Below are positions 26,974 to 33,978 of a stretch of 64,000 bases of DNA, piece after piece. Below the pieces are notes generated by a model that saw nothing but the letters and a program-made list of their open reading frames with translations, searched no databases and was not told the DNA's origin. Within the stretch, counting starts at the first letter, position 1; every line of letters begins with the position of its first letter. A program made the translations under genes and the position numbers. Source of the stretch: Anaeromyxobacter oryzae (GTDB lineage Bacteria > Myxococcota > Myxococcia > Myxococcales > Anaeromyxobacteraceae); contig NZ_AP025591.1 of NCBI RefSeq assembly GCF_023169945.1, positions 372,001 to 436,000 of the forward strand, in the 5' to 3' direction.

Positions 26974-29175
26974 CTACTGGAACGTGACGCCCGCGCTCTT
27001 CAGGCCGCCGCTCGACGTCTGGCAGGTGACCGACGACGGGTTCACCGGAGTCGGCGTCGCACCGACGGGCACGAGCGCGAACTTGCCGGTCGTGTCGATG
27101 GGGGCCGTGCCGATGAGCGTGGTCGCGGTCGGCGCCGCGGCCGTGCCCGTCCAGCAGGTGGCGGTGAGCTGGGTGAGGGCCGGGCCGAACCAGTTGGTCG
27201 AGCCGACGATGTTCCACTTCGCCTTGGACACCGTGTAGATCGCCTTGCCGATGGAGACCGACTCGGGGCCGCCGAAGACGTCCACGGTCACCGTCGCCGG
27301 GGCGGAGACGGTCCCGGCCGTGTTCGCCACCGTGTACGAGAAGGTGTCGAGCGCCGAGTTGAAGCCCACCACCGGCGTGTACGTGATGGTGCCGTCCGGG
27401 TTCGGCGTCGCCTTGCCGTGGACGGGGAGCGCGGCGATCTTCACGCTCGCCGGATCGATCGTCGTGCCCGTGCCCGCGACGTCGTTCGCGAGGACGGCGT
27501 AGGTGCGCGAGGTCCCCTGCAGCATGGCGAAGCTGTCGCCGTTCGCGGTCGGCGGCGGGGCCACGAAGGGGACGGTGAAGCTGACCGTGGCGACGTTCGA
27601 GAGGCCCACGGCGTCCTGGATCACGTAGGTGAAGCTGTCGGGGCCGCTCGCGCCGGGGTTGGGCGTGTAGGTCACGTTACCGCCGGAGGCGGCCGCGACG
27701 GCCGTTCCGGTGGCGGGCTGCGTGAGGACCAGGACCTGGATCGCACCGGCGAAGGTGTCGTTCGTGGAGACGTCGATGAGGGTCGGACCGGAGCCCGCCA
27801 CGAGGGGCACGTCGGCGACGGCCACTGGCAGGCCGGGGACGTTCATGGGCGCGCCGGCGAGGACGTCGACGCTTGCGGAGAAGACGCCGCCCGCATTCGA
27901 CTCGAGCTTGACGGTCGTCGGCGGCTCGGTGGTGAGCGGCACGAGCCCGTTGAACGTGTACGTGCCGGGGGTCGCGCCCGCGGTCATCAAGCCGCCGAAC
28001 GAGCCCAGCACCGTGAGCGTGGGACCGGAGAGATCGCTGCTCGTCGCGGAGACCGCGAGCGCGCCGGTCGCCGAGTCGTAGGTCGCCGTGGCGTCGAGCT
28101 GATCGACGAGCTGGATGGTCTTCGAGCTCACCGGGTTGCTCGAGAGGTTCGTGACGGTCACGGAAGCGGGAGGAAACAACGCGGCGGGCTCCTCGATGTG
28201 GCCGTAGTAGTTGCCCGGCGGGAACTCCTTCAGCTGGAGGCTCGGGAGGTCGACGCCGGTGAGGACGAGCTTCTGGCCCGGCGCGGACGTCGCCCAGACG
28301 TCCACGGTGTTGAGGGTCGCGTTCCGGGAGTAGACCGCCTTCTGGACGTTGAACGCGGTGGCGATGGGCGCGGTCCAGCGCTGGCCGGAGACCGCGCCGA
28401 GCGGCTGCACGATGAAGTCGTTGCCCGCGCCGTCGAGGTTCGATCCGGGCGGGCCGTCCACGCGGACGAAGTTCGTCCCGAAGGGGCTGCCCGTGAACGT
28501 GTGGTCGTAGTTCGGATCGCCGACGAACTGCTGGGTGCCGACGGTGAGCGTCTCACCCGCGTTCACGACGTCCCACTGGATGAACGGGCCGAGCCGACCG
28601 CCCAGGGCGGAGTCGAAGTCCAGCACCGGTCCGATCGGGATGTCCACGGTGTAGAAGACCGCCCGGGGTCCCGTGCCGACGTCGGGGAACACCTCGATGC
28701 CGAAGGGATGCGTGACGGTGTACGTGCCGGGCGCCTGCGAGTTGATGGTGATGCGGATGCGCGCGAAGACGGTCTCCGTCCCGTGCACCGGGACGCCGAG
28801 CGGCAGGTACGACGCCTCGAGGCCGGCCACGTAACGCAGCGCGAAGGTGGAGGTGCCGCCCGCCGCGGCGCCCTTGCCGACGTTGACGTTCAGCACGTTG
28901 TAGAAGATCTCGGGCCCGAGGTTGCCCGCGAACCCGTTGGGATCCGCGGCGAGCGGGAAGCACATCGGCTTCAGGCCGGCGGCGGGGTTCGGCGAGGGGG
29001 CCTGCGAGAGGCAGAGGCCGAGCGCGGTCCCGTTCAGATCCCGGTACCACTGCGGGAACACGAGCGTCGGATCCTGCGGCCCGCGATCCAGCAGCGCGGC
29101 GGTCGCCGGCGTGGCGCCGAGGAGCGCCGCCGCGACCGCGAGTGTTTCTGTGACCTTCATCCATGTCGTCTTCAT
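26974..29175 (-). CDS. Large exported protein with bacterial Ig/cadherin-like repeats
   Basis: The protein has 733 residues. The N terminus (MKTTWMKVTETLAVAAALLG, cleavage after ATPATA) is a signal peptide. Residues about 25-330 form a unique N-terminal region. The rest is beta-rich, with at least two tandem cadherin/VCBS-like Ig repeats showing the pattern NDTF/ANDV...TPNPGASGPDSFTYVIQD and TYTPVVGFNSALDTFSYTV, seen in adhesins and surface proteins. The C-terminal 70 residues hold two cysteines. No membrane anchor or sorting signal is evident, so it is secreted or held by an unseen partner. GGAGGGCACGAC precedes the ATG. A TIG-domain lipoprotein gene is divergent, 315 bp away. Confidence 0.8.
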   Translation of the reverse strand: MKTTWMKVTETLAVAAALLGATPATAALLDRGPQDPTLVFPQWYRDLNGTALGLCLSQAPSPNPAAGLKPMCFPLAADPNGFAGNLGPEIFYNVLNVNVGKGAAAGGTSTFALRYVAGLEASYLPLGVPVHGTETVFARIRITINSQAPGTYTVTHPFGIEVFPDVGTGPRAVFYTVDIPIGPVLDFDSALGGRLGPFIQWDVVNAGETLTVGTQQFVGDPNYDHTFTGSPFGTNFVRVDGPPGSNLDGAGNDFIVQPLGAVSGQRWTAPIATAFNVQKAVYSRNATLNTVDVWATSAPGQKLVLTGVDLPSLQLKEFPPGNYYGHIEEPAALFPPASVTVTNLSSNPVSSKTIQLVDQLDATATYDSATGALAVSATSSDLSGPTLTVLGSFGGLMTAGATPGTYTFNGLVPLTTEPPTTVKLESNAGGVFSASVDVLAGAPMNVPGLPVAVADVPLVAGSGPTLIDVSTNDTFAGAIQVLVLTQPATGTAVAAASGGNVTYTPNPGASGPDSFTYVIQDAVGLSNVATVSFTVPFVAPPPTANGDSFAMLQGTSRTYAVLANDVAGTGTTIDPASVKIAALPVHGKATPNPDGTITYTPVVGFNSALDTFSYTVANTAGTVSAPATVTVDVFGGPESVSIGKAIYTVSKAKWNIVGSTNWFGPALTQLTATCWTGTAAAPTATTLIGTAPIDTTGKFALVPVGATPTPVNPSSVTCQTSSGGLKSAGVTFQ

Positions 29176-29490
29176 GTCGTGCCCTCCGACGTTGACGAGC
29201 AGCGGCGCGTTCCGTCGGAAAGCGCGTCGCTCAGTTCGAGGGCGGAGATCTCGGGTGGGACCACCGCGTGGGCAGCGTCCGCTGTCCATGCCCGACCAAC
29301 CCCGTGACCAGGTCTCGCCGGGCGTCGGGTGAGCCCGGGACAGGGCGTGGGGCGGACGACGACGTCCCCGGGACTTGCCGCGCTCGGGAGGGCACCGCCG
29401 AGCCCGGACCCCACGCGGGCCGGGGCAGCCTGGGCGGAGCGGGTGTCACGCAAAGCGAACCCACCACGCCCCGATGGGCGAGAGGGCAAC
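29176..29490. other. 315-bp divergent intergenic region between two envelope-protein genes
   Basis: It must hold both promoters, but I see no convincing -35/-10 pair. A five-base-pair hairpin (CGCCC-CGAT-GGGCG, near 29470-29485) precedes the ribosome-binding site AGAGGG of the plus-strand gene. A CACGCAAAGCGAACC segment just before it looks like one strand of a GEMM riboswitch, but the rest of that motif is missing. Confidence 0.5.
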
Positions 29491-30783
29491 GTGATCCCCC
29501 AGCCAACCCGACGTCCCCGGCTCCAGCTCACTCTCCTCGTCGCGCTGCTCACGGCCGCGCTGACCGCGTGCGGCGGCTCCGCATCCGCGCCCGCGTCCGC
29601 CTCCGGCCCGATCCCGCCCTCGCTCGCGTCGCTCGACCCCGGCCACGTGCCGGCGACGGGAGGCACCGTCATCCTGCACGGCGACGGCTTCGAGCCCGGC
29701 GCGCGCGTCCTCTTCGGCGCCGACACGTCGGCAGGAGACGCACGGTGGATCGATCGCGGCCAGCTCGTCGCGGTCGCCGCCGCGCACGCGCCCGGCATCG
29801 TGGACGTGACGGTGGTGAACCCGGACGGGGAACGGACCACGATCCCGTCCGCGCTCCAGTTCGACGCGAATACGCCGCCCCCGCCTCCGCCTCCGCCTCC
29901 GCCCCCTCCTCCGCCGCCGCCCCCGCCTCCGCCGCCGCCCCCGCCGCCGCCCCCGCCGCCGCCGCCCCCGCCGCCTGCCGTGACCTCGCCGACGATCGCG
30001 GGGATCACCCCGGCATCCGGCCTCACCGCGGGGGGCACGACGGTCACCCTCACCGGCTCCGGCTTCGTCGCCGGGTCCACCGTGAGCTTCGGCGGCGCCG
30101 CCGCGGTCGTCGGGACGATCACCGCGACCTCCATCGCGATCGTCACGCCTCCGGGCGCGGCGGGTCCCGTGAACGTGACGGTCACGAACCCCGATCGCCA
30201 GTCCGCCACGCTCCCCGCGGCGTACACGTACGTCGCGCCGCCGCCGGTGGTCACCGCCACCAACGTGCACGGCTCACCCCAGGCGGGCGGCGGGCTGCTC
30301 CTCCTCGCCGGCAGCGGCCTCCAGAACACGGTCGCGGTCACGTTCGGCGGGGCGCCGGCGACCGGCCTCACCTACGACCCGCTCCGCGGCACGCTGACGG
30401 TGACGATCCCGTCGAGCCCCCTCGGGCCGGCGGCGGACGGGTTCGTCGACATCGCCGTCGCCAACGCGGACGGGCAGTCCACGACGGTGCAGGGCTTCCA
30501 TTACGGCAACCCGCCGGCCCCGGCAGCGTTCACGCCGGACACCGGGCCGAGGGGCTCGCCGGTCGTCGTGACCGGGACGGACTTCTCCGCCGACGCGACC
30601 GGCGCGCGGGCCGGGCTGCAGGTCTCCTTCGGCGGCACGCTCGCGTCGATCACGCAGAAGTCGGCGACGCAGCTCACCGTCGCCGTGCCCAAGCTCAACC
30701 CCGGTGTCTACCAGGTGATCGTCACCAACTTCGACGGTCAGTTCGCCGTCTCGCCCGGGACGTTCACAGCGCCGGGGCCGTGA
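29491..30783 (+). CDS. IPT/TIG-repeat lipoprotein with a 34-proline linker
   Basis: The protein has 430 residues. The signal peptide ends LLTAALTAC, a canonical lipobox with Cys27, so it is a lipoprotein. An N-terminal IPT/TIG Ig-like domain (about 40-125: SLDPGHVPATGGTVILHGDGF) is followed by 34 uninterrupted prolines (residues 129-162). Two or three further TIG domains follow (ITPASGLTAGGTTVTLTGSGF; FTPDTGPRGSPVVVTGTDF). TIG domains are beta-sandwiches found in surface and binding proteins. The proline run is a stiff spacer between the first domain and the rest. The GTG start has AGAGGG seven bases upstream. The 3' end overlaps the converging SRPBCC-doublet gene by 20 bp. Confidence 0.82.
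   Translation: MIPQPTRRPRLQLTLLVALLTAALTACGGSASAPASASGPIPPSLASLDPGHVPATGGTVILHGDGFEPGARVLFGADTSAGDARWIDRGQLVAVAAAHAPGIVDVTVVNPDGERTTIPSALQFDANTPPPPPPPPPPPPPPPPPPPPPPPPPPPPPPPPPPAVTSPTIAGITPASGLTAGGTTVTLTGSGFVAGSTVSFGGAAAVVGTITATSIAIVTPPGAAGPVNVTVTNPDRQSATLPAAYTYVAPPPVVTATNVHGSPQAGGGLLLLAGSGLQNTVAVTFGGAPATGLTYDPLRGTLTVTIPSSPLGPAADGFVDIAVANADGQSTTVQGFHYGNPPAPAAFTPDTGPRGSPVVVTGTDFSADATGARAGLQVSFGGTLASITQKSATQLTVAVPKLNPGVYQVIVTNFDGQFAVSPGTFTAPGP
29875..29976 (+). repeat. Polyproline-encoding CCN tract (34 codons)
   Basis: 34 consecutive proline codons, mixing CCG, CCC and CCT, lie in the TIG lipoprotein. It is the longest single-residue run I noticed in the window. Ribosome stalling at such a run normally needs EF-P. 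Confidence 0.95.
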
Positions 30784-31939
30784 CGCGCGCGCGCGCGAGC
30801 GTCTCCGCCCGGCGGCGGATCCCGCGGAGCTGAGCCCGCACCATCACCTGCTCCTGCGGGACGAGCAGCGCGAGCAGGACGGCGCTCCGCGGACCGGCGG
30901 GGACGGCGGCCCGGACCCGCAGCACGAGGCGCGTCGTCTCCGCGTCGAGCGGGTACAGGCCCCAGGACTGCGTGACGAGGATGTCGTCCTCCGCGATGCG
31001 GAGGACGAGCGTGCGGCGCGGGTCCATCGCGTGGACCGGCCAGCCGCGGGTCCGGCCGACCGGGATGACGTCCCCGGGCGCGAGCCCCTGCCACTCCGGG
31101 AGGACGCGGTCCGCGCTCGGCGCGTCGAGGAACCCGAACAGGCGATCGAGCCAGTCGATGCTGTACAGGCCGCCGCGCCCCTTCCCCATCTGCACGAGCC
31201 ACGGCCAGATCTCTTCCGGCCGCGCGCGCACCGTGACCGCCCATGTCGCGTGGTGGCTCGGGGTGGGCACCACGCCGTCGCCAGGCATCGCGCGGGCGAG
31301 CTCGTCGCCGGTCGCGCCCCACCGGACGTCGCGCTCGGCGCGGCGCTTGATCCCCCGGAGCTGCCGGGCCTGCATCACCCGGTGTCCGAGGGCGCCGAGC
31401 GGCCGGAGGAGCACGAGGGGCAGCCTCAGGACAGCGCGCTCGATGCGCGAGGCGACGGGCTCCCCGGGCCCGGCGGTGCCCTCGCGGGCGGCGGCGAGGG
31501 CGCGGGCGCCGAGGCGAGCGCGCACGACGACGCGCGACCGGCCGCGGGCCGCCGGGAGGAGGAGGAACTCCCAGCTGCCGCGCTGGCCGCCGTCCGGCGC
31601 GGGCCACGCGAGGATCAGCTCGCGCCCGGGCTCGACGCGCGCGACGCGGAACACGTCCGTGGCGCCTGGGATCGCCGGCAGGACATCGCCGGGGGCGACG
31701 CGCTGGTGCTCCGGGACGAGGCGGTCGGCGCTCGGACGCCCGCCGTTGTCCAGCCGGTCCCAGCTGTACCAGCCGCCCCGGCCGGCGCCCATCTGCACCA
31801 GCCACGGCCACGCCCGCGCCGGCGAGACCGAGAGGTCGATGGCGTGCGTGAGCGTGAGGACAGGGTCCTCGACCAGGGCGTCGCCCGCCATCGGCTGGGC
31901 CCGCTCGGCGCGCGTCGCACGGCAGCTCGTGAAGGCCAT
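30764..31939 (-). CDS. Tandem double SRPBCC (polyketide cyclase/START-like) protein
   Basis: The protein has 391 residues in two homologous halves. The first (about 30-195) has ARAWPWLVQMGAGRGGWYS, DRLVPEHQ, APGDVLP and QARQLRGIKRRAE. The second (about 225-391) has EEIWPWLVQMGKGRGGLYS, DRVLPEWQ, APGDVIP and RAQLRGIRRRAE. Each half is an SRPBCC-type helix-grip fold with a hydrophobic ligand cavity. Such proteins bind lipids, polyketides or other hydrophobic molecules; the ligand here is unknown. No signal peptide is seen. GGGAGGACGGC precedes the ATG. A single-domain SRPBCC gene lies 116 bp further upstream in its own direction. Confidence 0.82.
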   Translation of the reverse strand: MAFTSCRATRAERAQPMAGDALVEDPVLTLTHAIDLSVSPARAWPWLVQMGAGRGGWYSWDRLDNGGRPSADRLVPEHQRVAPGDVLPAIPGATDVFRVARVEPGRELILAWPAPDGGQRGSWEFLLLPAARGRSRVVVRARLGARALAAAREGTAGPGEPVASRIERAVLRLPLVLLRPLGALGHRVMQARQLRGIKRRAERDVRWGATGDELARAMPGDGVVPTPSHHATWAVTVRARPEEIWPWLVQMGKGRGGLYSIDWLDRLFGFLDAPSADRVLPEWQGLAPGDVIPVGRTRGWPVHAMDPRRTLVLRIAEDDILVTQSWGLYPLDAETTRLVLRVRAAVPAGPRSAVLLALLVPQEQVMVRAQLRGIRRRAETLARARVTAPAL

Positions 31940-32055
31940 GCCGTCCTCCCTTCAGTCCCTGCGTCAGCGGCCGCACCGGACGAGGTGGGACGACCCTCGG
32001 CGGGCGCGGCGCCGCTCCGGAGCAGCGCCCGCGAGGGCTCCCGCGACCACCCCGC

Positions 32056-32547
32056 TCAGACGGGCGGCGCCGGCTCCGGCGGGCGGCCGCCGGTCTCGCG
32101 CATCCCCGCGCGCTCTGCCGCCTCGAGCCGCTCCTTCAGGTTCCGGAGCAGCGTCTCCGCCTCGCGCTCGTTCACCCGCCGCAGGAACGGCGCCGCCAGG
32201 CGCCCGAACACGGGCACCGGCAGCTCGTACTCGATCGCCAGCGCGACCTCGACGCCGCCGTCGCGCGGCGCGAACGTCCAGGTGAAGATGCTCGGGATGC
32301 CGCCCTCGTTCCGGTCGACCCGGCGGCGGTCCCGCGCGATCTCGATCGTCGCCGCCCGGCCGTGGAACGGCAGGCCCGCCATCTTGTACTTCCAGTCGAA
32401 CGTGTGCCCGCCGTCCGCGCGGACCACCGCGTTCGTGGTCTCGACCAGGCTCGGCCAGATCGCGAGCAGGTGCGCGGGCTCCGTCAGGTACTCGAAGGCG
32501 CGCGCCACCGGCGCCTGGATCGACACCGACTTCTCGATCCGCTCCAT
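32056..32547 (-). CDS. SRPBCC family protein (polyketide cyclase/dehydrase-like)
   Basis: The 163-residue cytosolic protein opens MERIEKSVSIQAPVARAFEYLTEPAHLLAIWPS in the normal SRPBCC arrangement. Strands RDRRRVDRN, IPSIFTWTFAPRDGGVEVALAIEYELP and a long C-terminal helix (RVNEREAETLLRNLKERLEAAERAG) follow. GGAGGAGATC precedes the ATG. It probably binds a hydrophobic ligand, and no catalytic residues can be assigned. It is in line with the double SRPBCC gene 116 bp downstream, so the two may be co-transcribed and functionally related. Confidence 0.83.
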   Translation of the reverse strand: MERIEKSVSIQAPVARAFEYLTEPAHLLAIWPSLVETTNAVVRADGGHTFDWKYKMAGLPFHGRAATIEIARDRRRVDRNEGGIPSIFTWTFAPRDGGVEVALAIEYELPVPVFGRLAAPFLRRVNEREAETLLRNLKERLEAAERAGMRETGGRPPEPAPPV

Positions 32548-33187
32548 GATCTCCTCCGTGCTCCGGTTCCCGCCGGTCCCATTCTCACGCCGCGCGCCGC
32601 CTTCCCCCGGCTCGCCGGCACCGGTCAACCGGGGAGCGGCGACCCGTCGCAGCCGATGAGGCGAGGAGGGACCGCCGTCCCGGTCCCCTGCACGCCCGAC
32701 CGCCGTGCAGGTCCTCGAAACGCCTGCCGAGCGCCCGGACGCCGCCGACGAGCAGCGCCGCGAGCGCTGGCGCTGGTCGCGCCGCTCGAGACCGCGGGGC
32801 CGGGCTCGCACGAGCGCGAGCGCGGCTCGCCGGGCGCTGACCGTGCGTGAATTCGCGGACGCACCGTCCGTCACTTCACCTGCGGTGGTGTTCTCCCCAG
32901 GTCCGTCTCTGATGGGGACCACTGCCGGGTCGGTCGCGGAGCCAGCCCCTCCGCAGCAGGTCGCGATCGCGGTCCAACCGTCTGGACTACCGGCACAATC
33001 CCGCCTCGCCTCGCGCGCACGCCGTCTTCGCGCGGCGGCCGTGTCCCCTCCGGTCGCGCACGTCGGGGCCAACCAGGAAGGACGAAACCCATCCGTCCGC
33101 GTAGTGCACCGACAGTCGATTGCTACGGTGCCGCCCACGCCGTTGCCTGGCGTGCTCCACCCACAGTCAATTCCCGGAGGGGAACAC
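32548..33187. other. 640-bp region without a recognisable gene
   Basis: This is the largest non-coding stretch in the window. Open frames exist on both strands but translate to Arg/Ala/Pro-rich text without domains. The right half looks less GC-rich than neighbouring genes. Two imperfect copies of ACAGTCGATT/ACAGTCAATT (33112 and 33163, 51 bp apart) lie just before the next gene and may be regulatory. No tRNA or small-RNA signature is evident to me. Confidence 0.5.
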
Positions 33188-33850
33188 ATGAAGACGCTGT
33201 TGAAGATGGTGCTCGCCGTCGTGCTGCTGTCGGGCGTGGCCTCCGCGCAGTCCGCGAAGGTCGAGATGAAGATGGGCGAGGTGAAGGCGCTCCAGCGGGC
33301 GACCACGCTGCTCGCTCCCACCGACTACGTCGGCGGGTGGACGACCGTCATGTCGGGTGCGATCCACACCTCCTCGCAGAAGGATCTGATGTTCGGCGTG
33401 TCCATCGTGACCTCGCTGATGACCGACACGACGGTCTCGAGCAGCAGGTACACGAAGGACACGTCGAGCGCGGAGGCGAAGATCGAGGTCCAGGTCCTGG
33501 TCGATGGCAAGGTGGCCGCCCCGGGCCCGGTGACGTTCGATCGCCGGAAGCAGACGCTGATGGCGCAGTTCGACGGCTTCGCGTGCGACATCGCTGCGGA
33601 CGGCACGCTCTCCGGCTGCCGGTACCAGGACGAGGTCCTGCAGCTGATCCTCGACACCGAGGCGGCCCACGCCTTCTTCTTCGGCGCCGCCAACGTCGGC
33701 GTCGGCGATCACACGATCGAGGTGCAGGCGCGCACCGCGGTCGACGGCAGCTCGCAGGCCGGCGCGTGGGCGGCCAGCGCGTTCCTCGGCAAGGGCGCCT
33801 TCACGGTCGAGGAGGTCCGGCTCGTGAAGGACGCGGTGCCGACCCTGTAA
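33188..33850 (+). CDS. Exported protein of unknown function, 220 aa
   Basis: A clean signal peptide (MKTLLKMVLAVVLLSGVASA, cleavage before QSAK) precedes a mature protein of about 200 residues. The mature part has two cysteines 14 residues apart (FACDIAADGTLSGCRY) that could form a disulfide, and alternating hydrophobic strands suggesting a beta-sandwich. CGGAGGGGAAC lies just before the ATG. I do not recognise the family. It is followed by a hairpin and then an Ig-repeat lipoprotein on the same strand. A periplasmic or secreted location is the only firm inference. Confidence 0.75.
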   Translation: MKTLLKMVLAVVLLSGVASAQSAKVEMKMGEVKALQRATTLLAPTDYVGGWTTVMSGAIHTSSQKDLMFGVSIVTSLMTDTTVSSSRYTKDTSSAEAKIEVQVLVDGKVAAPGPVTFDRRKQTLMAQFDGFACDIAADGTLSGCRYQDEVLQLILDTEAAHAFFFGAANVGVGDHTIEVQARTAVDGSSQAGAWAASAFLGKGAFTVEEVRLVKDAVPTL

Positions 33851-33867
33851 CGCACGCTTGAGACGAG

Positions 33868-33912
33868 GAGCCGCCGGGGCGCGCTCGCGGAGCAGGCGCC
33901 CACCGGCGGCTC
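33868..33912 (+). terminator. Candidate terminator hairpin
   Basis: GAGCCGCCGG pairs with CCGGCGGCTC; an inner GGCGC/GCGCC pair is separated by a two-base bulge, with a 13-base loop. It begins 18 bp after the stop of the exported 220-residue protein. Only a weak T-rich tail follows. Confidence 0.5.
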
Positions 33913-33978
33913 CGGTCGTTCACTCCTCGCCGTTCTCGCCGCCGCCCACCGCCGGCGTCCACCTCGGGGGAAGACCAC

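Noticed and set aside
29440-29490. CACGCAAAGCGAACC before the TIG lipoprotein looks like one strand of a GEMM-I (cyclic-di-GMP) riboswitch.
   Set aside because: The second conserved strand, the GNRA-capped hairpin and the P3 helix cannot be found on either side; only a short hairpin precedes the ribosome-binding site.
29172-30371. Minus-strand open frame with a long polyglycine run.
   Set aside because: It is the antisense of the polyproline tract and has no start context or domain.
32705-33187. In-frame upstream extension of the 220-residue exported protein to an ATG at 32705.
   Set aside because: It would bury a clear signal peptide and ribosome-binding site; the added residues are Arg/Ala/Pro-rich without a domain.
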